A program made the position numbers and the translations under genes. DNA of 64,000 bases from Biomaibacter acetigenes (lineage in GTDB: Bacteria; Bacillota; Thermosediminibacteria; Thermosediminibacterales; Tepidanaerobacteraceae). Where the stretch lies: assembly GCF_003691585.1 (NCBI RefSeq), contig NZ_CP033169.1:806001-870000 (forward strand). Reading direction: 5' to 3'. Each line of letters begins with the position of its first letter. The first letter of the stretch is position 1. Positions 1 to 7,211 of the stretch are shown here, piece by piece. The notes below the pieces were generated by a model, which saw only the letters and a list, made by a program, of their open reading frames with translations, made no database searches and was not told the origin of the DNA.

Positions 1-50
1 ATGCCACCTCTACCGACTTTCTACATCAGAATCATTTTTCATTTTGTGTA

Positions 51-110
51 AAAGGAGTGACATCAATGACTAAGGTTACCATCGACCCCGGGATCTGCGG
101 CTTCCCCATC
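51..110 (+). pseudogene. 5' remnant of a small gene (DUF6951-like start)
   Basis: A good ribosome binding site (AAAGGAG, 51-57) precedes an ATG at 66 that encodes MTKVTIDPGICGF. This resembles the N-terminus of short conserved proteins of the DUF6951 type as I remember them. After about 13 residues the resemblance stops. The following frame stays open to 269, but the DNA there reads better on the opposite strand as an aldolase fragment. I infer a truncated gene joined to foreign sequence. The family match is from memory only. Confidence 0.3.
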
Positions 111-267
111 ATCGCGTACCAGATCTCCCAATATCCATGTATTTTCCAGTATGACGGATTTAAAGCCCTTTTCAAATTGGATCGCTATTTTGTCTCCCAG
201 GTCCTTGCTTCCGGGAAGGCCGTATTGTGCGATACCCACAGGGCCGCTGATGAGGTGGGCGTTTTAT
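110..267 (-). pseudogene. Fragment of a class II aldolase/epimerase-like gene
   Basis: Read on the minus strand from about 267 down, the DNA encodes NAHLISGPVGIAQYGLPGSK, then LGDKIA, FEKGFKSVILEN. This fits the C-terminal half of class II aldolase/adducin family proteins, where a PGS/T-x-ELA segment is followed by a hydrophobic strand ending in NHG. Here the His-Gly after Asn is lost (LENTW), and there is neither start nor continuation. It is therefore a decayed internal fragment. The junction with the plus-strand MTKVTIDPG start lies near 104-115. Confidence 0.4.
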
Positions 268-284
268 AAAATTTATAACATCTA

Positions 285-518
285 TTGAGCGCTTTTCGCC
301 GTCTCAACGCACAAGGCACGCGCCGACATCAAGCTTATCCTCTTATCACTTATTATATTGCCTTGTTTAGGAAGAATCAATTGTTTTTTGTACAGTTCAG
401 ACCTTTTGCCTTGCACAATAGTTTTCCTGAGGATATAAAGCTCGCGTCAACACCACCAAAGTTTTTTCATGCAATTAAAGATCATCAAGAGATGATGAAT
501 GGTATGTTATTAAAATAA
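285..518 (+). other. Open frame of uncertain status in a 400-bp gene-poor stretch
   Basis: A 77-codon frame is open here, but its start has no convincing ribosome binding site. The product (for example HNSFPEDIKLASTPPKFF near the C-terminus) matches no family I recognise. It lies among gene fragments upstream of the lacI-type promoter and is probably the tail of a decayed gene. I do not call it a functional gene. Confidence 0.15.
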
Positions 519-532
519 TTTGATGATAAGTA

Positions 533-580
533 TTGAATTATTTTGCAAGTTATGATAAAATGAAATCGTAAACGGTTACG
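533..580 (+). promoter_or_regulatory. Promoter and operator of the LacI-type regulator gene
   Basis: A -35 like TTGAAT (533-538) and a -10 TAAAAT (556-561) are 17 bases apart. The near-palindrome CGTAAACGGTTACG (567-580) follows at once and would cover the transcription start. The same 16 bases (ATCGTAAACGGTTACG) recur before the transporter operon. CG-centred 14-mers of this form are typical LacI/GalR operators, so I infer autorepression. Confidence 0.7.
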
Positions 581-673
581 GAAAGTTTAGATGCATACTC
601 CGAACGAGTGAAGAAACATCGGCACTGTTCAAGATGCTGAATAGATCATGAAAATTGTTAGAAGGGATATGCT

Positions 674-1696
674 TTGCCTGATATAAAAGATGTCGCAAAA
701 TTGGCAAATGTATCAATAGCCACCGTTTCCAGGGCTTTCAACAACAAGCCCGATGTAAGTGAAAAGACTAAAAAAAAGATATTTGATATAGCAAAGCAAA
801 TAGGATATGAACCCAGCATCCCGGCTCGTACCCTGACTAAAAGAAAAACCAATATTCTGGGGCTTATCGTGCCGGATATTTCAAACCCCTATTACGGGGA
901 GGTAGTCAGAGGGATTGAGGATACCTGCCACATATACAGTTATAATGTAATATTGTGCAATGCCGACAACCGTCGAGAAAAGGAATTCCAGTACATCGAC
1001 ATATTAAAAAACCGCTGGGTGGACGGTATAATATTTCATAGCGACTATTTTTTAAAAGAGCATTTTGAGGCGTTTAAATCCAAGAATATCCCCGTTGTCC
1101 TGGCCGGCAGAGCTACGGAGCTGGATACGGCTTATGTGGCCATAGATAATTTTAAAGCCGCTTACGATGCAGTAAATTACCTGATTTCCCTGGGCCATGA
1201 GCGTATAGGTATCATCCACGGGCCTCTGGACGGCATGAAAGAAACCGTAGACAGTGTGGCAAGGCTCATGGGATATAGAAAAGCCCTTGAAGAGGCGGGG
1301 CTGAATGTGTATGACGAGCTTCACATGGAAGCCGATTTTAAGGCAAAAGGAGCTTTTTTGGCTGCAAAAAAAATGCTGGAAGGCAGGATAAAACCCACAG
1401 CCATTTTTGCCATAAGCGATATGATGGCCATGGGTGCCATCAATGCCATATATGACAGCGGCTTAAGATGCCCGGAGGATATATCGGTCATGGGATTTGA
1501 CAATATAGACTTGTGTGAGGTCACGAGACCGGCTCTAACTACAATTGCTCAGCCCATGTATGAAATCGGAGCCATAGCTGCCAGAATGCTCATTAAAATG
1601 ATTGAAAACCGAGAAACAGGCAGCATACAACCTAAAAAAATTATTTTAGATCATAAACTGATGATCAGAGATTCCTGTAGTCGAATAAAAAATTAA
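674..1696 (+). CDS. LacI/GalR-family transcriptional regulator
   Basis: 340 residues, the usual length of the family. The N-terminus DIKDVAKLANVSIATVSRAF is the standard LacI helix-turn-helix plus hinge region. It is followed by a periplasmic-binding-protein-like core with ILGLIVPDISNPYYGEVVRG, GHERIGIIHG and the C-terminal ISVMGFDNIDLCEVTRPALTT. The start is a TTG at 674 behind GAAGGG. The ATG at 669 is in another frame. Identical operators lie before this gene and before the operon that follows, so it very probably controls its own gene and the downstream sugar operon. The inducer is presumably an alpha-glucoside or a product of it, inferred from the neighbours. Confidence 0.93.
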   Translation: MPDIKDVAKLANVSIATVSRAFNNKPDVSEKTKKKIFDIAKQIGYEPSIPARTLTKRKTNILGLIVPDISNPYYGEVVRGIEDTCHIYSYNVILCNADNRREKEFQYIDILKNRWVDGIIFHSDYFLKEHFEAFKSKNIPVVLAGRATELDTAYVAIDNFKAAYDAVNYLISLGHERIGIIHGPLDGMKETVDSVARLMGYRKALEEAGLNVYDELHMEADFKAKGAFLAAKKMLEGRIKPTAIFAISDMMAMGAINAIYDSGLRCPEDISVMGFDNIDLCEVTRPALTTIAQPMYEIGAIAARMLIKMIENRETGSIQPKKIILDHKLMIRDSCSRIKN

Positions 1697-1713
1697 ATAT
1701 TTTTTTAAAATGT

Positions 1714-1729
1714 ATCGTAAACGGTTACG
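1714..1729 (+). promoter_or_regulatory. LacI-type operator before the sugar operon
   Basis: ATCGTAAACGGTTACG at 1714-1729 repeats the 16 bases found at 565-580. It sits 43 bases before the first permease gene. A TAAAAT hexamer (1706-1711) directly upstream could be the -10 of the operon promoter, though no good -35 is visible. Binding by the product of 674-1696 is inferred from the repeated site. Confidence 0.75.
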
Positions 1730-1771
1730 TTTTCAAAAATTATGTTTTGAAACCGGAGGGAGTGAAGTATC

Positions 1772-2629
1772 GTGCAGATTAATACATTTATTAAAAAATA
1801 CAAGCTTGAAATCATCATGATTGCTCCCCTATTACTTTATATTTTAGGGTTTACTCTTTATCCCATCATCAACACAGTTATCATGGGCTTTCAGGATTCC
1901 GTTACGGGAATTTTTACCCTGGAAAATTACAGAGAAATCGTTGGAAAAGTAGAATTCAAAAGCGCTCTTTTTAATACCGTAGCTTTTGCTTTAATGAGCC
2001 TTACTATGGAAATGGTTGCCGCTATGGGCATAGCTCTCGTCTTAAAAAGGAAGTTTAGGGGCAGAGGATTGTTGCGCTCCCTGCTGTTGGTGCCCATGGG
2101 GGTACCTACGCTGGTATCGGGCGTAGCCATGACCTATATATTCAATATACATGGATACCTCAATGAAATGCTGTGGCGCCTGCATATCATTAACATTCCG
2201 GTAGATTGGGCCGGCGGCGGATTTAAAACTCTGATGATGGTTTCTTTCGCAGATATGTGGAAGGTGACGCCCATGGTCATCCTCATCCTGCTGGCAGGCC
2301 TTGAAAGCATTCCGGGAGAAGTTTACGAGGCGGCCGGAATCGATGGTGCCACTGCCTGGCAGACCTTCAGAAACGTGACCCTGCCGCTTTTAAAGCCCTC
2401 CATTACCATGGCTCTGGTGTTGAGAGGTATCGACGCCTTCAGAGTGTTTGAATTGATGCTGGTGCTGGCCGGAAGGACCATGCCGGTTATTTCCACCTTT
2501 GCCTATGATGAATACAACACTTACTCCAACGCATACTCTTCAGCGGCGGCATCCACCATCCTTGTTGTCATCATTGCCGTATTTATCACGGCCTATTTGA
2601 AAATAGTAAGTTCCGGGGAGGAGCGTTGA
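1772..2629 (+). CDS. Sugar ABC transporter permease (MalF/UgpA-like)
   Basis: 285 residues with six hydrophobic segments. The first is IIMIAPLLLYILGFTLYP near residues 14-31. The MalF-type cytoplasmic EAA loop is visible as EVYEAAGIDGATAWQTFRNV then TLPLLKP, around residues 190-215. The start is GTG at 1772 behind CGGAGGGAG. The stop is followed after 1 base by the start of the partner permease, so the two are co-translated. As first gene of the operon it lies directly behind the LacI-type operator. With 2631-3461 it would form the membrane pore of a CUT1-type importer. No ATPase gene is present, so a shared MsmK-like ATPase encoded elsewhere is expected. Confidence 0.92.
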   Translation: MQINTFIKKYKLEIIMIAPLLLYILGFTLYPIINTVIMGFQDSVTGIFTLENYREIVGKVEFKSALFNTVAFALMSLTMEMVAAMGIALVLKRKFRGRGLLRSLLLVPMGVPTLVSGVAMTYIFNIHGYLNEMLWRLHIINIPVDWAGGGFKTLMMVSFADMWKVTPMVILILLAGLESIPGEVYEAAGIDGATAWQTFRNVTLPLLKPSITMALVLRGIDAFRVFELMLVLAGRTMPVISTFAYDEYNTYSNAYSSAAASTILVVIIAVFITAYLKIVSSGEER

Positions 2630-2630
2630 C

Positions 2631-3461
2631 ATGAGGAAGATTGATTTTGGAGAAAAGCTTTCCAATACTTTATACCTACCCTTCGCCTTTTTGGCCATGG
2701 TGGCCATGATCATACCCGTATATATTCTCTTTAAGGTGTCAGTGAGTTCTCCCCAGGAGATTTTGACCGCTCATCCTTCATTTCTTATAAGAAGTTTTAC
2801 TTTTAATCATTGGAGGCAGATTTTAAGATCAGGAGGATTATGGGCTCCTTTAACAAAAAGTTTCCTGGTGGCTACCATTACTACCGCTGCAGCAGTGGTA
2901 ATAGCTGCTCCGGCAGCTTATGTAATAGCCCGGATGCCTTCCAAAATCAAATACGCCATCGTGCTTTCACTGTTTCTCTTGAGAATGTTTCCTGAAGTGG
3001 CCATAGCGCTGTCTATTTCGGTACAGTTTTTAAAGTGGAATCTCATTGATACAAATATAGGACTTGTTATGGCTCACCTCATTTTAAACCTGCCCTTTGC
3101 CGCATGGATCCTGGTGGGAACTTTTGAGACTATTCCAAAAGATTTAGAAGAGGCTGCTCTGGTGGATGGAGCGGGAAAAGTCATGTCACTTTTAAAGATA
3201 ATCATGCCTCTGGCCATGCCGGGCATTGCGGTGGCAGCCATGTTTGTATGGCTTAACTCCTGGAATGAGTTTACCTATGCACTGTATCTTACCATGTCTA
3301 AAAGGACTCTTCCACTTCAAACATATTATTATGTGGTGAGAGGGGGGTGGTTTGACGCAGCTACTTACGCCACCATTCTTATGATACCGGTTTTGCTGGT
3401 AACATTCTTTTTGCAGAGGTACATGAAGGGGGGATATCTATCGGGAGCCGTTAAAGGTTAA
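2631..3461 (+). CDS. Sugar ABC transporter permease (MalG-like)
   Basis: 276 residues with six membrane segments. The MalG-type EAA motif is seen as DLEEAALVDGAGKVMSLLKI followed by MPLAMPGIAV near residues 180-205. The C-terminus (YMKGGYLSGAVKG) is typical of CUT1 inner-membrane subunits. The start lies 1 base after the stop of the MalF-like gene, with GGGGAGGAG as ribosome binding site inside that gene. It pairs with 1772-2629 and uses the binding protein encoded next. Confidence 0.92.
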   Translation: MRKIDFGEKLSNTLYLPFAFLAMVAMIIPVYILFKVSVSSPQEILTAHPSFLIRSFTFNHWRQILRSGGLWAPLTKSFLVATITTAAAVVIAAPAAYVIARMPSKIKYAIVLSLFLLRMFPEVAIALSISVQFLKWNLIDTNIGLVMAHLILNLPFAAWILVGTFETIPKDLEEAALVDGAGKVMSLLKIIMPLAMPGIAVAAMFVWLNSWNEFTYALYLTMSKRTLPLQTYYYVVRGGWFDAATYATILMIPVLLVTFFLQRYMKGGYLSGAVKG

Positions 3462-3503
3462 AACTTATACTATCACAAAAAATTAAAAGTGGGGGTTTTA
3501 AGA

Positions 3504-4748
3504 GTGAATAAAAACATTTTAGGTAAGATTTTGGTTATGGCGATCATCGCCTCTCTGGTAGTTACAATGGTAGTGGGGTGCGGCAGTAAAGGAGTTTCCG
3601 ATGCAAGGAAAAAAGTGCTTAAGGTATCTATGGGCCTGGCTGAAGAGGAATGGAAAGTCATGAGGGAAGATATATTCCCGGATTTTGAAAAAAAATATGG
3701 AGTAAAAATAGAGCCGGTCCAGATGGAAGCCGGAGATGCGGTTAAAAAGCTGGAGTCCATGCATAAAGCCAATGCCATGGATATAGACCTTATAACTCAG
3801 GACAATATGCAGCTGGCGCCGCTGGTTGATAAAGGGCTGATGGAAGACCTTTCTTCCTATAGAGATATGATACCCAAGGAGGTAATCCCGGCGCTGGTCC
3901 CGGTGGGTGAGTTTAGCGGAAAACTTTACTTTATGCCCTACAGGCCCAATGTGGAAATTACTTTTTATAACGAGAAAAAGTTTAATGAATATGGTTTAAA
4001 ACCGCCCACCAACTGGGAAGAACTTTTACAAGTGGCCAGGACTTTTAAGGAAAAGGAAGGCATGGGCAGGGTGGTAATCAAAGAGAATCTTGGCCCTGAC
4101 AGCACCATTCATATGTTTGACCTCATAAGATCAGCCGGAGGAGATCCTGTAGTACTAAACGATGAAGGCTCAGTTAAAGCCTTTACATTCCTGAAAGAGT
4201 TACAACCTTATCTGTCACCCGAGTCCAAGAAAGCCGACTGGAATACTCCCAATCAATATCTAGCAACCGATAGCGCCTATTTGATCCAGAACTGGCCCTT
4301 CACTTCCGTTGTGGTGGTAAAAGACGGGGGCAAGAAGGAGATTAAAGCATATCATGGTTGGAGCGGCCCCGTAAAGGAATCACATGTGCTGGGTGGAGAG
4401 GTCATCGGCATACCCAAAAACGCCCCCAACAAGGAAATGGCCGTTAAATTTATGGAATATCTCATGAGCAAAGAAGTGCAGGAAAAACTGACATCGAAGC
4501 TGGGCTGGCCTTCAATGAGGACCGATGCCTACGGAAAGGTTGAAGATTGGCAGAAACCATACTTTGAGGCTGTGAATGAAGCTTTAAAATATGCTGAACC
4601 CAGGCCCAACCTAACATACTGGGCCGATGTAGATAAAGCTGTAAACAGTGCCTTAAGGGAGATAATCTTTGAGGGCAAGGATATAAAGGCTACCCTCGAT
4701 AAATATCATGATGCCATAGAACAGGCAAAAAAATCTGCCGGCCAATAG
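3504..4748 (+). CDS. Sugar ABC transporter solute-binding lipoprotein
   Basis: 414 residues from the GTG at 3504. That start is chosen over the upstream GTG at 3489 because GGGGG at 3491-3495 gives proper spacing and the protein then begins MNKNILGK, a good signal peptide. The lipobox is VVGC near residues 24-27, so a lipid-anchored extracellular protein is expected. The rest is a family 1 extracellular solute-binding fold (MPYRPNVEITFYNEKKFNEY, PPTNWEELL, EVIGIPKNAPNKEMAVKFM). It delivers an oligosaccharide to the two permeases upstream. The ligand is probably a glucose disaccharide, given the GH65 enzyme that follows. Confidence 0.92.
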   Translation: MNKNILGKILVMAIIASLVVTMVVGCGSKGVSDARKKVLKVSMGLAEEEWKVMREDIFPDFEKKYGVKIEPVQMEAGDAVKKLESMHKANAMDIDLITQDNMQLAPLVDKGLMEDLSSYRDMIPKEVIPALVPVGEFSGKLYFMPYRPNVEITFYNEKKFNEYGLKPPTNWEELLQVARTFKEKEGMGRVVIKENLGPDSTIHMFDLIRSAGGDPVVLNDEGSVKAFTFLKELQPYLSPESKKADWNTPNQYLATDSAYLIQNWPFTSVVVVKDGGKKEIKAYHGWSGPVKESHVLGGEVIGIPKNAPNKEMAVKFMEYLMSKEVQEKLTSKLGWPSMRTDAYGKVEDWQKPYFEAVNEALKYAEPRPNLTYWADVDKAVNSALREIIFEGKDIKATLDKYHDAIEQAKKSAGQ

Positions 4749-4760
4749 TAAGAAAAAGGC

Positions 4761-4799
4761 GGACCATGTATCGGAAAGCTACTTTCCGGTGCATGGTCC
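4761..4799 (+). promoter_or_regulatory. Intercistronic hairpin after the binding-protein gene
   Basis: GGACCATG (4761-4768) pairs with CATGGTCC (4792-4799), and the inner CGGAAAG (4772-4778) pairs with CTTTCCG (4782-4788). No T-run follows, so it is more likely an mRNA-stabilising or partial-attenuation element within the operon than a full terminator. Confidence 0.7.
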
Positions 4800-4823
4800 A
4801 GTAAACTCTGGAGGATATGATGT

Positions 4824-7211
4824 ATGAACACAAGCAATGGACGTAAAATCATTTACCCTTTTGATGAATGGCAAATTAAGGAAACTGAATTTAACATAGG
4901 TACAAACTACAGAAATGAAACCATTTTTACCACGGCCAACGGATATATGGGCATGCGGGGGAACCTTGAGGAGGGGTACAGCGGCCCGGAAAATACCACG
5001 TTTAACGCCGTTTACATCAATGGATTCTATGAAGAGTATGACATCGACTACCCGGAGGGTGGGTACGGACTTGCCCAAAAAGGCCAGGCTATGGTCAAAG
5101 TAGCCGATGCCAGGATGGTCAAGCTTATGATAGATGACGAACCCCTTGATTTACTTAAGGGTAAAATCCGCTCGTACGAAAGAATTTTACACATGAAAAA
5201 AGGTACTGTGGAAAGAAATTTCACATGGGAATCACCCGGGGGTAGGATAGTGGACGTTAGCATCAAAAGGATGGTTTCATTGACCAGGCCTCATCTTGCA
5301 TTCATATTTTTTTCAGTGGTACCTGTTAATTTTGACGGCCAGCTGAAATTTATCTCTTTGATAAACGGTGATATACAAAATAGCCGGTATGACAAAAAAG
5401 ACGTCGAAAAAGACGTCAGGGTTGGAGCCGGTATCGAGGGCAAAGTATTCCGGACCATAAAAACCGTTGCGGATAATACCATGGGATTTATGGTCCAGGA
5501 AACCAACCGGAGCGGTTTTAAACTTGCCTGCGCAGTAGAGCATAAGATATCTTGCGGCTTAGATCATTCTGTTTTAACTGAGGCAAAAGGTGACATGGTC
5601 CGGGTGGATATAACCGTAAAAGCCTCAAAAGGGAAATGTTACAATTTATCTAAATACATTTCATATTATACATCCCGGGATGACGTGGAAAATATCGAGG
5701 AATCGGCAATAAACGAAGTATCCAGGGCAAAACAGGATGGCATAAAGGTAATGGAGGATGAGCAAAAAAACTTTCTGGAAGCTTTTTGGGATGATGCCGA
5801 TATAGTAGTTGAAGGAGATGCCGCTGCTGAGCAGGGGATTCGCTACAGCCTTTTTTCGCTGCTTCAATCGGCGGGCAGGGACAAAAAGACCGGTATAGCG
5901 GCCAAGGGCCTCACGGGTGAAGGCTATGGAGGTCAGTATTTCTGGGATACAGAGATATACATGCTGCCGTTTTTCATATATACAAGGCCCGAAACGGCAA
6001 AGAATCTATTGCTTCAGCGCTACAGAACACTGGATGCCGCCAGAGCCAGGGCATTGGAGCTGGGGCATAAGGGAGCCCTTTTTCCATGGAGGACTATAGA
6101 CGGTCCGGAATGTTCCGCATACTTCCCGGCAGGGACCGCCCAGTACCATATAAATGCAGATATAGTCTATGCTATTAAACAATATGTAAAAGCAACTCAA
6201 GATCAGGAATTTCTATATAATTTTGGAGCCGAAATAATTTTTGAAACGGCCAGATTCTGGCAGGACCTGGGGTCATATATCCTTCTAAAGGGGAATAAGT
6301 TTTGCATCAATTGTGTCACTGGCCCCGATGAATATACCGCACTGGTGGATAACAATGCATACACCAACTATATGGCAAAAATGAATTTGGAGTATGCCGT
6401 TGAAGTTGCGAAAAAAATTAAAATGGAACGCCCCCAACTTTATGCAGCCCTGGCATCAAAAATTGGTCTTAAAGATGAGGAAATTTGCCGTTGGGAAAAG
6501 GCGGCCAGGAATATGTATCTTCCTTTTTCCGAAGAACTCGGTATTATTCCCCAGGACGACAGTTTCCTCTATAAAAAGAAGATCGACATAGATCTGATAC
6601 CGGAAGATCAGTTTCCGCTGCTTTTACACTGGCATTATCTCAATATATACAGGCACCAATTATGTAAGCAGCCCGATGTGCTTCTTTTGATGTTGCTGAT
6701 GAGAGAAAAATTTACCCCGGAAGAAATTAAGAAAAACTATGACTACTATGAACCTATAACTACCCATGATTCATCCCTTTCTCCTGCGGTTTTCAGCATA
6801 CTGGCAAAAGAGATAGGTTATGACAGCAAGGCCTATAAATATTTTATCCAAACGGCCCGTATGGATCTGGATGATTATAACGGCAATACGAAGGATGGTA
6901 TCCATGCAGCCGGTATGGGGGGCACCTGGCTTGCCGCCGTCTTTGGATTTGGCGGGATGAAAGTTGGAGACGGAGAACTTTGCTTTTCGCCGAAACTTCC
7001 GGTTCACTGGGATAGCATGACCTTTAAAGTGAGATATAGGGGCAGGAAACTCCTGGTAAAAGTGCAAAAGAGTGATATAAGTTTTACCCTTATGGAAGGG
7101 GACCCGTTAAAAATACGGTGTTTAGAAGAGGAGATGTTTTTGGAAAAAGGGGCCATGGTAAAAAAGGTATATATTTCCGGGGGGCATAAAAAATGCACTA
7201 CGGCGGAGTGA
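4824..7211 (+). CDS. Glycoside hydrolase family 65 disaccharide phosphorylase
   Basis: 795 residues, the normal length for maltose, trehalose or kojibiose phosphorylases of GH65. The (alpha/alpha)6-barrel motifs are present: QYFWDTEIYMLPFF near residue 371, GPDEYTALVDNNAYTN from residue 500 (Glu503 is the expected general acid), and the phosphate-binding segments HDSSLS (648-653) and GIHAAGMGGTW. GH65 phosphorylases split an alpha-glucosyl disaccharide with inorganic phosphate into beta-glucose-1-phosphate and glucose, by inversion. The next gene overlaps by 19 bases and starts with a beta-phosphoglucomutase domain, which fits this product. Which disaccharide is used cannot be read from the sequence. 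A soluble cytoplasmic enzyme is expected because there is no signal peptide. Confidence 0.93.
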   Translation: MNTSNGRKIIYPFDEWQIKETEFNIGTNYRNETIFTTANGYMGMRGNLEEGYSGPENTTFNAVYINGFYEEYDIDYPEGGYGLAQKGQAMVKVADARMVKLMIDDEPLDLLKGKIRSYERILHMKKGTVERNFTWESPGGRIVDVSIKRMVSLTRPHLAFIFFSVVPVNFDGQLKFISLINGDIQNSRYDKKDVEKDVRVGAGIEGKVFRTIKTVADNTMGFMVQETNRSGFKLACAVEHKISCGLDHSVLTEAKGDMVRVDITVKASKGKCYNLSKYISYYTSRDDVENIEESAINEVSRAKQDGIKVMEDEQKNFLEAFWDDADIVVEGDAAAEQGIRYSLFSLLQSAGRDKKTGIAAKGLTGEGYGGQYFWDTEIYMLPFFIYTRPETAKNLLLQRYRTLDAARARALELGHKGALFPWRTIDGPECSAYFPAGTAQYHINADIVYAIKQYVKATQDQEFLYNFGAEIIFETARFWQDLGSYILLKGNKFCINCVTGPDEYTALVDNNAYTNYMAKMNLEYAVEVAKKIKMERPQLYAALASKIGLKDEEICRWEKAARNMYLPFSEELGIIPQDDSFLYKKKIDIDLIPEDQFPLLLHWHYLNIYRHQLCKQPDVLLLMLLMREKFTPEEIKKNYDYYEPITTHDSSLSPAVFSILAKEIGYDSKAYKYFIQTARMDLDDYNGNTKDGIHAAGMGGTWLAAVFGFGGMKVGDGELCFSPKLPVHWDSMTFKVRYRGRKLLVKVQKSDISFTLMEGDPLKIRCLEEEMFLEKGAMVKKVYISGGHKKCTTAE

